A program made the position numbers and the translations under genes. A stretch of 64,000 nt of DNA from Miscanthus floridulus (taxonomy: Eukaryota > Streptophyta > Magnoliopsida > Poales > Poaceae): NCBI RefSeq assembly GCF_019320115.1, contig NC_089582.1:123219259-123283258 (forward strand), written 5' to 3'. This document shows positions 32,201 through 44,999 of this stretch, piece by piece. Within the stretch, counting starts at the first letter, position 1, and each line of letters begins with the position of its first letter. Below the pieces are notes generated by a model. The model was not told the DNA's origin and did no database searches. It saw nothing but the letters and a program-made list of their open reading frames with translations.

Positions 32201-32960
32201 CACCCTCAAAGTACAATGCCATGTGTACTTCATCAGCGAGGTCCTATCAAACTCAAAGACCCATTACCCCCAAATCCAGAAGCTTCTATATGCCGTCCTC
32301 ATCACCAAGAGGAAGCTACGCCACTACTTTGAGTCACATCCAGTGACGGTCGTGACATCCTTCCCCCTCGGCGAGGTTGTCCAAAACCAGGATGCCACGG
32401 GAAGAACCGTGAAATAGGCACTCGAGCTGATGGGTCATGGCATTGTGTATGCCTCCTGGACGGCCATCAAGTCTCAGGTGTTGGCTGATTTCGTCGTGGA
32501 ATGGACCGAGGTCCAAATGCCACCAACAGTCGTCGATCCAGAATACTGGATGATGTACTTCGATGGTTCACTGATGAAGAAGGGCGCCAGCATAGGGCTG
32601 GTCTTTGTGTTGCCCCTCAGGGTATGAATGAGGTACATGGTCCATCTCCATTTCCCCTCCTCCAACAATGTGGCCGAATATGAGGTGCTCATCAACGACC
32701 TATGCATTGCCATCGAGTCAGGCATCCGATGCCTCAACGTTCAAGGAGATTCCTAGCTGGTCATCGACCAAGTCATGAAGGAGTCAAGCTACCATGACAC
32801 CAAGATGGCCATGTACTTCTGAGAAGTCCGCTGGTTGGAGGACAAGTTCGATGGCTCAAGCTCAATCACACCCCGAGGCGCCTCAATGAGGCGGCCGATG
32901 CGCTTGCGAAAGTAGCATCTGGCCAAGAGCTGGTGCCAATGGGTGTCTTCGCCAACGACC
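32200..32960 (+). pseudogene. Gypsy A RNase H
   Basis: YFDGSLMKKGASIGLV (about 32555-32605) carries the first catalytic Asp. NNVAEYEVLINDL carries the Glu, and NVQGDS followed by a TAG the next Asp. The order D-E-D fits RNase H1 folds, but stops at about 32415, 32625, 32753 and 32819 break the domain. Confidence 0.78.
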
Positions 32961-33239
32961 AACACATGCCCTCGGTTTGCTACGAGGGGTTAGAACAAGG
33001 CGGTGATGCTCCATCCAATCTAGGCTCGAGGCCTAACCAACCGTCGGCTACATCCGGCCCTGAAGTCATGGAGCTCAAAGAGGACCCAGCGATAGAGCCC
33101 GACCCTCTGGTCGACTGGAGGATGCTCTACCTCTACTACCTCCTCTGTGACACACTACCGACAGACAAGACAGTGGCTCGATGGCTCGCACGTCGCACCA
33201 AGTCCTTTGTTCTTGTGGAGGGCGAACTCTACAAGCGAA

Positions 33240-34350
33240 GCCACATCGGGATCCTATAACGCTGCATCCCCATCGAATAGGGGAAGCATTTGCTGAGCGA
33301 TTTCCATGGTGGGGTCTGCAGTCACCATGCCATGCCTAGAACCCTAGTTGGAAATGCATTTCAACAGGGCTTCTACTGGCCCACCGCTATAGCCGACGCC
33401 AAGTAGATCATGCGCACTTGCGAAGGGTGTCAGTACTACGCTTGGCGGATTCACCTACCAGCCCAAGCACTCCAAACGATCCCTATCACATGGCCATTCA
33501 TGGTCTGGGGGCTCGATCTAGTTGGGCCCCTCAAGAGGGCGCCCAGAGGCTACACCCACTTGCTTGTCTCCATAGACAAGTTTACAAAGTGGATAGAAGC
33601 TCGACCGATCTCCGCGATCAAATCAGAGTAGGCCATGCTATTCTTCCTCGACATCGTCCATCGCTTTAGAGTCTCAAACTCCATCATCATGGACAATGGC
33701 ACATAGTTCACTAGGAAGAAGTTCCTCCAATTTTGTGATGAACATCACATCCACATCGATTGGGCCTCCGTAGCACACCCCCGAATGAATGGGTAAGTGG
33801 AACGCGCAAACAACATGGTCCTATAGGGCCTCACACTTAGGATCTTCAATCGGTTGAACAAGTTTGGAGCAAGATGGGTTGCCGAGCTTCCCTTGGTGCT
33901 CTAGAGTCTGAGGACGACCCCTAACCGGGCCACCGGCTACACACCATTCTTCATGGTCTACAGTTTTGAAGCCGTCCTCCCAACCAACCTCGACTACGAA
34001 GCACCAAAGGTCAGGACGTACGATGAACAAGGAACCGAGGCATCTCTTGAGGATGCCATGGACCAACTAGATGAAGCACGCAATGTCGCCCTCCTCCGCT
34101 AGGCCAAGACCAGTAGGCGTTACGATGATACCACAACCATCAAGTGCGGGGTCAGGCCTTCAACATCGGAGACTTGGTTCTCCATCTCATCTAGAGCAAC
34201 ATGGACCGCCACAAGCTCTCCTCACCGTGGGAGGGACCATACGTCATCGCAGAGGTGCTCCGGCTAGGCGCCTACAAGCTTAAGACCATCGATAGCGAGG
34301 TCTTCACCAATGCCTAGAACATCGAGCAGCTACGTCGCTTTTACCCTTAA
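33240..34350 (+). pseudogene. Gypsy A integrase
   Basis: An HHCC zinc region (H-x3-H ... CEGCQYY, about 33300-33440) is followed by the DDE core: GLDLVGPLKRAPRGYTHLLV with the first Asp, DNGT with the second (then TAG), and NRATGYTPFF. The C-terminal part ends about 34350 with the LRRFYP-like end typical of this group. At least six in-frame stops. No chromodomain follows. Confidence 0.82.
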
Positions 34351-34379
34351 ATAAACGCATATTTTCTCTTATCAGTTTT

Positions 34380-36970
34380 GTTATCCAACTCCCTAATTTT
34401 TCAGTGACATCCGACCCCAGCAACGGTGAGGGGTCGGATCTCACTCAGGGGTTGATATGAGCGTATCTACCTGGCAAACATTTGTTGTGCCTGCCCCCTT
34501 TTTTTATGTTAAGACCTAGGAGCTAGGTGTATGGGAACAAGCTATGAGTATAACTAGTCAGACTATGGGATACCTACGCCCCAGCGGCTATGGTGCCTTT
34601 GCTCACCAGCGTAATCAGAATTGGCTCACCCGCACTCTGAGCTTTTATGACCTTAACAAACAAAAAGGGTCAGAATGCACTAACTCTTTATGCAAAAAGG
34701 GGAGAAGAGCTAAGAGACCGTTTGCTAGACCAAAATTCAAAAGCTTGTCCATTTGCGACAAGTTTTCTTTGCTTGGCTTATCTACCTAACTAAATTCTTG
34801 CACATGATGTCCTCATTCTCTATTTCTGTAGGAAAAACTTATCTCAATAGGTAACACGAGTCGATCGGACGGCTTGGCCACTAACAAGAAACGGGTAAGG
34901 AGCATACTGGATCATGCTCATATCCGGTGGAGGTTTTCCAAACCCATCACTCTTACCATCGAGGTAATACTGGTGCCCAGGTCGATCGAACAGCTCCAAG
35001 CCGCCATCAAGAGACAAGCACCCTTACTTACTTACTTTACGTATTAATTTCGATACCTAGCCTCTAACCCCATCAATGGCAGGGGATCGGACATCGCTCG
35101 GGGGCTGGTGAGAGTGTCTATTCGCTAGACATTCTCTTTGCCCGACCTCTCCTTATGTTCAAAAACTAGAGCTAAGGTGTACGGACATAAACTTTGAGTA
35201 AACCTGGTCGGACTGCTAGGACCCTACGCCCCAACGGCTACGGCGTTTTTTCCCACCAGCACGATCAGAGTCTTTGTCTCCGCACTCCAAACCTTAACCT
35301 CCACCTCCTCGGGAAGGGTATGGAGGGGCCTACCTATGGAATCTCCATCAAGGAGAGGGTGTCAGGACGCCCAAGTCAATCAAACGGCTTGGGCCGCTGC
35401 CGAATGATAGATATGGAAGAATGGGAGGCTCATGCAGGTTACACTGGCCCTGTCACAAACATCGAACCCGGACCCTGCACGGACATATCTGGTAAGAACT
35501 CCCAAAACCCGTCACTCGTGCCATCGAGGTAATATTACCGACCCCCGCTATTTCTTTATATAATCATTCATACATTCATCTCACACATCCAAGCATCGCA
35601 TAAGCGATTCCTGCATCACAATGCTTCGCGTCGCATCACGAAGCAGTAGTCGTCTCATTCGATATGAGCGACAACCGACAGAGGTTTGAGGGCCGGCCTA
35701 CGAAGGGCTTAAGGCCGCCTCATGTCAAATAGAGCTAGGGGAGAAAAACCGAGATTAGCCCCAGTGGCCTTGCCCGACCCCGCTCAGAAGCAGATAGGGA
35801 CATCCAGACCTTTCTCGTTTGATTCTAACCTCGAGCCAAGCCCATAGAATCACCATCGAGGAGAGGCCAACGGGCCACCCGAGCCTATCGAATGGCTCGG
35901 GCATCTGTCGGGAGACGGGTTAAGAAGTAGTGGAATGCCACATGAGGGCTCTACCGACCCCATCAGCGGATGACAGACCTAGATTCCACTTGAACATGCC
36001 CGTTAGTGAGCTCACCGAGCATGACACTTGAGCCATTGAGGCAAGTGCTATTAGCTCAGCCCCTCCGGTCATAGAAACTAAGGACGGGGTGACGCGTGAA
36101 ACATGGCCGACCGCTACTGAACCCCACGAGGCTCAGGGGCTCGAACCACCTGATCCTAGATCGAGAGACCGAGGTTCGAAGGCCGGCTCATGAAGGGCCC
36201 AAGGCGGGCCTCGCGTCAAACAAAAGCCAGGGGCAAAAATGCAGATGAGCCCCAACAGCCTTTGCCCATCCCACCTAGAAGCGGACAAGGTCATCTAAAC
36301 CTTCTCGTTTGATCCAAACCTCTAGCCGAGCCCATAGAATCCCCATTGAGGGGGAATCTGTTGGAAGGCAGGTTAAGGAGAAACAGAATGCCACACGAGG
36401 GCTTTGCCTACCCCGTCGCAAGCGATAGAACTGGATTTTGTTCGAACATGCCCGTTAGCGAGCTCACTGAGCACGTCACTCGAGCCGTCGAGGCAAGTGA
36501 CATTAACTCAACCCCTCTAGTTGTGAAAACTACAGACAGGGCGACAGTCACAAAAATGAGCCGACCCTCGACCGAATCCCCGCTATGCGTGGGGGTTCAA
36601 GGAAAGTTGGACTTGCGAGGAGACTGAACACATGGTTGTATAATGATAGCTAAGATCCTAGGGAGGGGGTACATGTGAATACAAGAGATACTTTCTCCTA
36701 CTAAGTTTTGTTATTCTCTCCTCGATTTTCAGTGACATCCGACCCCAGCAACGGCAAAGGGCCAGATCTCACTCGGGGGCTGATAAAGGTATAAGTACAC
36801 CTTTTCTGATATAGTCGCCGCATCAGACCTCTTCCTCACGCTAAGCCTAGTGGCAAGGTTTGTGGAAACGAACAACTGACCATCCCTGGTCGGACTACAA
36901 AAAGCCTATGCCTCGGCGGCTACGGTGTCTTTGCTCACCAGCATGATCAAAGTTCTCCTCTTACACCTTA
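34380..36970. repeat. Gypsy A 3' region: diverged repeat modules
   Basis: Module 1 (CAGTGACATCCGACCCCAGC ... CTACGCCCCAGCGGCTA) occurs at about 34400-34640, 35060-35300 and 36720-36960. Module 2 (TTTCTCGTTTGATTCTAACC-type, with AGCCCATAGAATC) occurs at about 35690-36010 and 36170-36480. No coding domains. Such repeats are usual between pol and the 3' LTR of Tat-type elements. Confidence 0.7.
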
Positions 36971-37149
36971 GGCCCTATGGTCTTAACAAACGGAAGGGTC
37001 GGAATATATGAACCCCTTTTTTCACATACAAAAGGGGAAGAAAACAAGTTCAGTCAAATAAAATGAAATGACGAAATTGTTTTTGCGATACTTAAGGGTT
37101 GGCGCTTGTTCACAGATTACAATAATGTCCATCCAACCTATTTGACTAA

Positions 37150-39060
37150 CTAGCCTCTCGAGGCTAGAACTATGTCTTCAACTCTGTCCACCAGGTCCTG
37201 TGCAAGAGGAGCCACCGCCATCTCCATCTTGTCTAGCTCAGAGGCTTCGTAGCCAGGTGCGAAACCGAGGCTCATCATCTCCTTGTCAATGTTATCCACA
37301 TAATGCGAATGAGCAATCACGAAGGCTTGGGTGATCCCAGCATGAAGAGCTTCCTTCTTGAGTTGGCGCACCCACACCGTGATATCTACGGCATGGGCCA
37401 TAAGCGAGCTGGTCCCCTTCGACCGCACCACCTCCAAGTCATCGCAGACCACTCCGAGGGCAGCGCTCAGGAGATCATGCTTGTCGCTCTCTGCTTGAAG
37501 GTTCCTCTACACCTCAGCAAGTTCCATGGCCAGCCTGGTGGAGATGCTCTCAGCCTCCAGCCTTTGGGTCATCGCAGTTCCGAGCTCGGCCTAGAGGGAG
37601 CCAATCCTCTGCTACGCCTCATTGTGCTCTCGGATGGCCTGGTCATGCTCCTCGCGGGTCGTGCTATGCTCTGAGCGGAGCCTCCCCATGGTCTGGAGCA
37701 GCTCGTCTCACTCCTTGCACAGCTAAGTGACTGCCTTGACATCCTGACTCGCCCTCCATGCCAGGGCTATGAACTTCTCTTTGGCCGCTAGCTTCAGTCC
37801 TACTCCTTCTCAACCTCGGCCAGGAGGTTGAGGACCCGCTAGTGGGTCTTAGCATCCCTCTAGAGTAGTTGGTCCTGCTCCCTCCTGACTCTGGTGGCCT
37901 CCTCCTCATCTTGCCGCACCCTTGCCGATAAGGCCTCGAACGCCTTCTTGGTTTCCTCCTCATGCCGACGGGCCTCGGCCTCCCATAGTCGGAGACTAGC
38001 CACCTCCTCGGCCAAGGGAGTCAGCTCGGCCACCCTCTGTTGGGTGACAACAAGCTAGGCGGTCACCTCCCCATGTAGCCGAGCCTCTTCAATGAAGGCA
38101 GTCCTAGTTCTCCTTCTACTCACGAAGGAACAGGGATTTCTCCTAGCTATGAGCGATAAGGGACTAAAAAAGATAAATGTCAGAACACAAAAATACATGA
38201 AGAAAGAAGAAGGCAAGAGGCAAGGCCAAGTGAATACCTGGCCAGTGGGAAGGATGACTTCATGCAGGGCACCCCTGGCATCGTCCAAGGCTGATAGCAT
38301 GGCCACAATCCCCTCGTTGAGACTCTCCTGCTCCATGCTCTCGGTAGCATCATCGAGGGAGAAAAGTGTCGACGTCGAGTCCTGCGGATTTGTCCACCAG
38401 AGCAGGGGCTCACCTCATGCGGGTGAACGGCTTCCCCCCAAGGTCAGGGCCAAGGACGATTCCCCACCGGTCCTCTCCGCCACCGCCACAATGTCCGGGG
38501 ACCCCTCGGCCGCGCCTCCCTCCGTCTAGCCAACGTCGGGCGCCATCACTTGGGCCACTAGTGGCGTGGGTCATGCCGCTTTCTTGGGCACCACCATGGC
38601 TGCATCTAGCTATGCCTGGCTTGTCGCAGTCACTGCCACCTTCGCTTGCATTGGTGGGGCCTCGACCGTGGCGTTGCGCCCACCGCAGTCGGCACCACAA
38701 GCGCGAGCGGCAGATTCGTTCGCCCCGATGTCGGTAGCAGAATCACCTCCATCGCCAGTTGCTCGGTGACCTTTGAGGGTGCTCCCTCAGCCCCAGTGCT
38801 CACTTGTCCCACCGAGGGCACGGGTGCCACCATGAGCGGTGCCTCATCGGCCAGCGACGCAGTCGCACCGGCGTCGCTCCCGCCCAAAATGGGGGCAACA
38901 TCAGCCGATGGCCACCGCCTCGCCTGAAGGGCAACACTCTCCTTGGGCGCCAACACCAAAAGGTTGCCCCATCTCAAGATGCTACAAGAAACAAAAGGCA
39001 TAAGCCACATTGAAAATAGAGAAAAACAAAGAAAACAGAGTTGATAACTTACATTGGCGC
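37150..39060 (-). pseudogene. Antisense ORF of Gypsy A, C-terminal exon(s)
   Basis: The - strand continuation of the ORF that starts at 60198. Entering from 39060, a GTAAGT donor near 39045 opens an intron that ends at a TTCTTGTAG acceptor near 38987. The following exon reads ILRWGNLLVLAPKESVAL (about 38985-38930), then low-complexity Ala/Pro/Ser-rich and coiled-coil-like segments in several frames. The last open piece is 37452-37150, containing LKKEALHAGITQAFVIAHSH and ending at a TAG-type stop at 37150-37152. Function of this family is unknown. It is a frequent antisense passenger in grass Tat elements. Frames are broken in 37460-38400. Confidence 0.6.
39056..39060. other. Left TSD-like flank of the 20.4-kb insertion
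   Basis: GGCGC, matching GACGC at 59455-59459 except for one transition. Confidence 0.6.
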
Positions 39061-40317
39061 TGTCGGTGTAGAAAGTGACCAACAAGTAGATATTTATAGT
39101 TTTGCCGTACGTTGTGATCGGAGGTGGCCTAGCACTCAATCACATAGGGTTTATACTAGTTTAGGCAATGTGCCCTACCTCCAGTTTGAGTCGGTCAATG
39201 ACTTTATTCCTGAGCCTAGATGCTCAAAGTTTACAGTGGGGTTACAAACGAGAAGGAGAAAGATGGGGGGTACAAAAGGTCTAGTCGGACTCTGGTCAGA
39301 AGGGGCGAGAGCGATGGGAGCTTCGTTATGAGCTAAGTGTTCGAGCGTGTGCTTGTGGTTTGAACCTGGTGGTTCTGCTTTTGTGTGCTAGTGAACTTGA
39401 TCGATCTAATGAATCTAGAATTACTTAATGAACCTGAATGTTGGGAGAGAGCGCATCCCCTTTTATAGATGAAGGGGATGGCCTTATAACTGAGAGGGAG
39501 AGAGTATGTATGCTTCTAAGCCTTGTTGTCCACACTGGTGGGTACAGGATGATGGTAGGCACCCACAACACTATTGGATGTCAGTGCACGTGGGAGGTTA
39601 CGTCGTCTTGTTTGGGTATGGAAGATGTCGGTACATGCTATACTATTAATGCCTAGAGGCATATGAGGAGTTTTACCATGTTCACTTGGTACGGTAAATG
39701 CCGGTGCCCACAACACTGTCGATGCCTAGAGACATGTGGGGGGAGCCTTACTGTATGGGAGTTAACGGCGCCCACAATACTGTAGCGGGAAATGTCGATG
39801 CCTACAACACTGCTTGGGTTCTGTCATGCCAGGGAGGTCGTAGAGCCTTGCTCCTATAGGTGTGCTAGGTATGGTCCCTGGTATAGCGGTTTGACTTGTG
39901 CGCCCTGCCTTACTTTCTTTGTCTGTTTCTTGGTCCTTACTGAGCGGGCATCCCCGGTCAGTTAGTCCCAGTCGATTCTAATCACGCTAGTTAGAGAAGA
40001 GTGGTGAGTAGGAGTTCGGCGCATCCCTAGTCATAGACATGGGTTAGAGTTAGAAGTGGTGCCTTGGCTCCTTCTGGTCAGAAAGGTTGTCCGGAGGCGG
40101 GCTAGATACCAAAGCGAGTGCTCCGGTCGGAGAGGCAGGTCGGAGTCAGAAAGCCAGCACTATTCCTCCTCAGCCAGGCCTCCCAGTCAAAGATTCGATC
40201 ACCCCTCTGGCCTGTTATTGAGGTACTTGGGTCAGCCCATGAGTTGTGCGTTTGTCTGCTCGAGCCGAGCCTTTGTTGGGAGGCTGGTCCGCGAGGGGCC
40301 TCGGGTTTATGAACCCA
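39061..40317 (-). repeat. Gypsy B LTR (3' LTR on the - strand)
   Basis: On + it starts TGTCGGTGTAGAAAGTG, the inverse of the grass Gypsy LTR end CACTTTCTACACCGACA. It probably ends CCCA at 40317, next to the PPT-like region. The inner boundary is estimated because the partner LTR is missing. Confidence 0.65.
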
Positions 40318-40540
40318 ATAGGAGCTTCTAGGTGATTCAGGTAGAATCATCTAGGGGATTTTTGTCTTGACGGCGGGTGTAGCCCCCAGCCCTCGGACGA
40401 TTTGGGCAGAATCATCTGGGTGGGGTTTCATGTTACCAGGGGGGAAGTTTCATTTTGTCGGCGGGTGCGCGTGAGCGCACCCGTGGGTGTAGCCCCCGAG
40501 CCCCTGAGCCCCCGAGCGATTCGGGTAGAATCGTCTAGGT
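40318..40540 (-). repeat. Gypsy B repeated PPT-like units
   Basis: GGGTGTAGCCCCC-type units recur at about 40376 and 40484, each next to AGAATCATCTGG/AGAATCGTCTAGG. On - these read as repeated GGGGGCTACACCC polypurine-like signals. Confidence 0.6.
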
Positions 40541-40861
40541 TTTTTTTTCAGCAGGCGTGTTTATGTGTTTTTTAGTTGAGACGGAGTCATCAACCAAGGC
40601 ATCGTTGCGCAGCTGAGGCATTTTAGTTTTGGGATTGGGCGAGGTAGAGCTCATGGATCCTGGCGTCGGTGCGCGCTGTGGGATCAGGTGAGACAGTTAG
40701 TTTAGGGATCAAACAAGACAGAGCTCATGGGTCCTAGCATCGGTGCATGGCGTGGTATCGGGCGAGTCGGAGTCATGGATCCTAGTCTTGGTGTAGCCCG
40801 CACACCCGAGGTAGTTAGTTTGTTAGTTTAGGAATCGGGCAAGCCAGAGCTCGTGGATCCT

Positions 40862-41036
40862 GATGGGGTGAGTTTGGGGTCGCAAACCTAGGCATTTGGT
40901 GTGCAGTCGAAGCGTAGTTGAGTGGATGGGGCAAGTTTGGGTTTGCAGACCCAGGCGTTTGGTGTGTAGTCGAAGCATAACCGAGTGGATGGGGCAAGTT
41001 CGGGGTCACAGACCTAGGCATTTTTGGTGTGCCTTG
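40862..41036. repeat. 63-bp tandem repeat, three units, in Gypsy B 3' region
   Basis: Unit starts at 40862, 40925 and 40988 share GATGGGG, GTTTGGGGTC and CCTAGGCATTTGGTGTG, with scattered substitutions. The third is cut short. Confidence 0.85.
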
Positions 41037-43546
41037 AGCCCCCGAGCCCAGTTGGGCAGGGGTCGGTTTGAGTTGTGTGCATTACCCCATCCTTAGTTTC
41101 TCACAACTGGAGGGGTTGAGTTTTGTCACTTGTCCTGATCGCTCGAGCTCGAGTGACGCGCTCGGTGAGCTCGCTAATGTGTATGATCGAGTGGAATCTG
41201 GGTTCATCGTTTGTGATGGGGTTGGCATAGCTCTCTTGTGACATTCCATTGCTCCTTTACCTGCAACCCGGTAGATGCCTGGATCATTCCAGAGATAGAC
41301 CCGGGTGGCCTGATGGCCTCCCCTCGATGGAGATTATGTGGGCTTGGCAGAGGTTTAGGATCGAATGAGAAGGTTAAGATGACCCTGTCTGCTTTGGGGT
41401 ATACTGGGCGAGGGCCGCACAGGGCTCATCTATGTTTTCTCCCCTAGCTCTAGTTGATGTGGGGTGGCCTCGAGTCCTTTGTGGGTTGGCCTTCAAACCC
41501 TGATTGGTCGTTGCTCATGTTGAATGAGGCAACTACCGCTTCATGACGCAACACGGAGCGTTGTGATGCATTTCACTGCATGTGCAATGCTTAGTCCCTG
41601 AGCCCCTGGGTGGTTCAGGGCCTGAATCGTCTAGGGGGCACGGGCGTATGGAATGATTATAAAGAAATAGCGGGGGTCGGTAGTGTTACCTTGATGACTC
41701 GAGTGATGGGGTTTGAAGAGCTCCAGTCGGAAATGTCCGACTGGGACCCATGCTTGTTGTTCTTGATGGAGTCAGCATGGCCTACATGGGGCGTCCCTTT
41801 GCTCCTTACCTGTCCCTCAATGTGTTTTTCTGAGCCGATCGATCGACTTAGCAAGCCCGATGGTCTCTCTTGGCGGAGATCCCATTTTGGGTTTTTCCAA
41901 GTCCCGCCTGGGGATATGGAGAGCCGCCTACACGTGGTGACGCTTTGGTTTTTGTGCCCAGCGTGCGGTAGTGGTGGGCCATACCTAGGCCATGTCCTGT
42001 CTTACCAGGCGTCGTTCTGTCTTACCAGGCGTCGTTCCATCAGTCAGTGTGTGTCCCATCGGTCAGGGTGCGTCCCATCGTTTCCCATCCATATTGAATG
42101 GGGGAAGGGAGAGAGTTTTTTCGCTCTGATCTTTTGCCCCTCTTTAGGCGGCGCATTTCCTCCTTAAATAGGGGGAGGGAGAGGGCTTCTGGTCATAGTT
42201 CTTTGCCTGTTCTCCAACTATTGCCTCTCCTCCTTCCACTTCACCGAGAGTGCATGTATGCCGCGGTGGTTCCTAAGTGAGAGAGAGGGTAAGCGAGGGG
42301 GAGGACTTACATATCCTTTCATAAATCCAGAGCATGATGTTGAGCTGGAGGCTGCCCAAGGCGATGCTGGTCATCTTTGCCTGAGAAGAGGCAGCTTCCG
42401 CCGAGGGAGGTGGCACGATGGATTCATCTGTGAGGCTTTTTTTGAGATGGATCTATGTGTGGATTCTTTTCGGTGGATCTTCACCGGGCAAGCCTTATCG
42501 AAGGGGAAGTTGCCCGAGATCGTGCTGGTGGAGGGTTCCATGCCTGCAGCTACTCAGGTTGGCCAGTTCATAAAGTTTGATGAGATCTCTTCCACCCATG
42601 GTGGCCATACCTCTGTGGTAGCATCCCTACCCCGGAGCTACCTCGACTGCATGAGATGGTCAGGAGCTCCATGCTATTCTGTTGAGCATCTATGGGTGCG
42701 ACGCCCTTGAGGTATCCGTTGTGCTCGCTGAAGTCGAGGGAGCAGAACTGGGCGGGTCCCTTGAGGTACCCATTGCACTCGCTGAAGTCGAGGGAGCGGA
42801 ACTAGGCAGGTCCCTTGAGGTACCCATTGCGCTCGCCAAAGTTGAGGAAGCGGAACCGGGCGGGGCCCCTGTGACGGTGGTTATGTCTGGCGGTGTATGT
42901 CGTGGCCTCTCCTTTGGTGTCAGGCGATGTCGTTGAGCGGGCGCAGTAGTATTTGGAGTAGAAGTAGTTAGAAAATGTAATAGTTGAGTTCATGGGTGAT
43001 TCCCCGTGTGAACAGTTTTTTGTATCAATGAATACATCAGTTCTATTTTTGTGATAGAATTACTACCCGTTCCCTGTTTTTATCCTAGCATAGCCTTTGT
43101 TTTTATCCTTTCTTTTTCATACCTACCTGTTAGTTTCATAGGCTGCATCTTTTAAGAGCCTGGGCATGGCCCATGGGGCTCGGCTGCTCGTAACCATTGG
43201 TCGTGGTGAGGTGCGTTCGGTTAGGAGTAAGAGCAAAGTTACGTAGGGCAATCATAGGAATGGAACATGCTTCCATTTGGGGACAAGTTTGTTTACCATG
43301 TGACTATAAAAAAGAGAGGTAATATCTAGTATTGTAATATTTAGTATTGTATTCTCATGGAGCCCTCGAGCGACCTAGGCTAAAAGTGTTCGGGCTGGGG
43401 TGCTTTACAGGAGCAAGTGTTTGACTAAAAAGCGGTAAGACCAAATTTAGGGAAAAAACGACATAGCTGTTCAATGTTTCAAGTGTTGGTAAGAATGTTG
43501 CCATTGTCGTCCTCTAGTCAGTAGATGCCCAGTCGGATCACTTCAG
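41037..43546. other. Gypsy B non-coding 3' region
   Basis: Several + strand open stretches (for example 41610-42167, 42258-42710) lie where an antisense ORF would be in this lineage. None shows a domain I recognise. Apart from the 54-bp repeat at 42704-42865, nothing further was identified. Confidence 0.35.
42704..42865 (+). repeat. 54-bp tandem repeat, three units, coding for an 18-residue repeat
   Basis: Units start at 42704, 42758 and 42812. In the + frame they encode variants of SLEVPIALAEVEGAELGG, staying open across all three units (to 42936). Period is a multiple of three. Confidence 0.85.
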
Positions 43547-44420
43547 TTACCATATAGGGTCCTTCCCATGGTGGAGAGAGTTTGTGTTTTTCCTTCGTTG
43601 ATTGGGTCCTTCGGAGTATGAGATCACCGACTTAGAGTATCCTCCCCCTAATCTTTTTTTCGTGGTACCTATGGAGAGTTTGCTGGTAGCGAGCGGAGCG
43701 GATGACGGTCGTCTCGCGAGCCTCCTCGAGCAGGTCGACTGTGTCTTGCTCAGCCTCCATGGCTCGGTCATGGTCGAAAGCCTTTACTCTTGGGGTGCTA
43801 TGGTCGAGGTAGGAGGGCAGTACTGCTTCAGCTCCATAGGCTAGGAAGAAGGGTGTGAACCCTGTGGATCGGTTTGGGGTCATTCTCAGGCTCTAGAGGA
43901 TCGCTGTGACCTCTGCAACCCATTGCCCGACATACTTGTTGAGTCAGTTGAAGATGCGTGACTTGAGTCCTTGGAGGACCATGCCATTGACATGCTCGAC
44001 CTGACCGTTAGTATGTGGGTGTCTGACCGAGGCCTAGTCGATTCTGATGTCGTATCCATCACTGAAGTCTAGGAACTTCTTCTTGGTGAAGTTAGTCCCG
44101 TGGTCAGTGATGATGCAGTTAGGAACGCCGAACTGGTAGGTGATGTCGAGGAAGAATTTGACCGCCTCTTCCAAGCGGATGTTGGTGATGGGCTTGGCCT
44201 CTATCCACTTGGTGAACTTATCAACTACTATGAGTTGGTGAGTGAAACTGCCTGGTCCCTTTTTGAGGGGTCCCACCATGTCGAGGCCCCAGACCGCGAA
44301 TGGCCTGGTGATGGGAATGGTTTGGAGCTCCTATGCTAGCAAATGAGTTTGCCAAGCATAGAACTGGCATCCTTCACACCTATGGACGACCTCCTCTGCA
44401 TCTCATAGCACGGCGGGACA
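43547..44420 (-). pseudogene. Gypsy B integrase
   Basis: On -: PLKKGPGSFTHQLIVVDKFT with KWIEAKPI, ITDHGTNFTKKKFLDF (second Asp of DDE, with D-H-G replacing D-N-G), a stop, then HTNGQVEHVN and the NRSTGFTPFFLAYGAEAVLP block (about 43880-43825). It ends with RYHEKK near 43655. A few stops interrupt it, and it is less decayed than the Gypsy A copy. Confidence 0.8.
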
Positions 44421-44999
44421 GTAAAAACCTTGGTGAAAGGCTTTTCCGACTAGTGACCTTGGGGCTATGTGATGTCCGTAGATCCTAGCATGGACATCGA
44501 GGAGGAGCTACTTCCCCTGGTTGGTGGGGATGCACTTCATGAGCACATTCGACGGACTCCTTTTGTTGAGTTCGTCACCAAGTGTGACAAAGGTCTTAGC
44601 GCGTCAAGCGATCCGTCGGGCTTCAGTCCTTTTGGGTGGAAGAACCTCCTCGAGGAGGTAGGTGAGTAGCGGCGCTCGCTAGTCGGTTTGATCGAGTGCC
44701 AATATAGCGACGTCAGTGGGTGACGTCGTTATAGAGGTACTAGGATCGGAGCCCTCGAGCGCTGGCTTGGTGTTGCGGTCGGATCCCTAGGCGCTAGCTT
44801 GGCGTTGGGGTCGGAGCCCCAGGGCGCTGGCTGGGCGTCGGGGTGTGTTTGGACTGGACCTCCTAGGATGCAGGTGGACGGCTCATGGATGTCATTGATG
44901 AAGACCCCGCTTGGGGATGGATCCTGCCTGGCAACCAGTTTTGCAAGAAAATCGGCGGCATCGTTGTCCTTTTGGGGGATGTGATGTAGCTCGATCCCC

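Noticed and set aside
43602..44984. + strand open frames over Gypsy B pol
   Set aside because: Shadows of the - strand integrase and RNase H.
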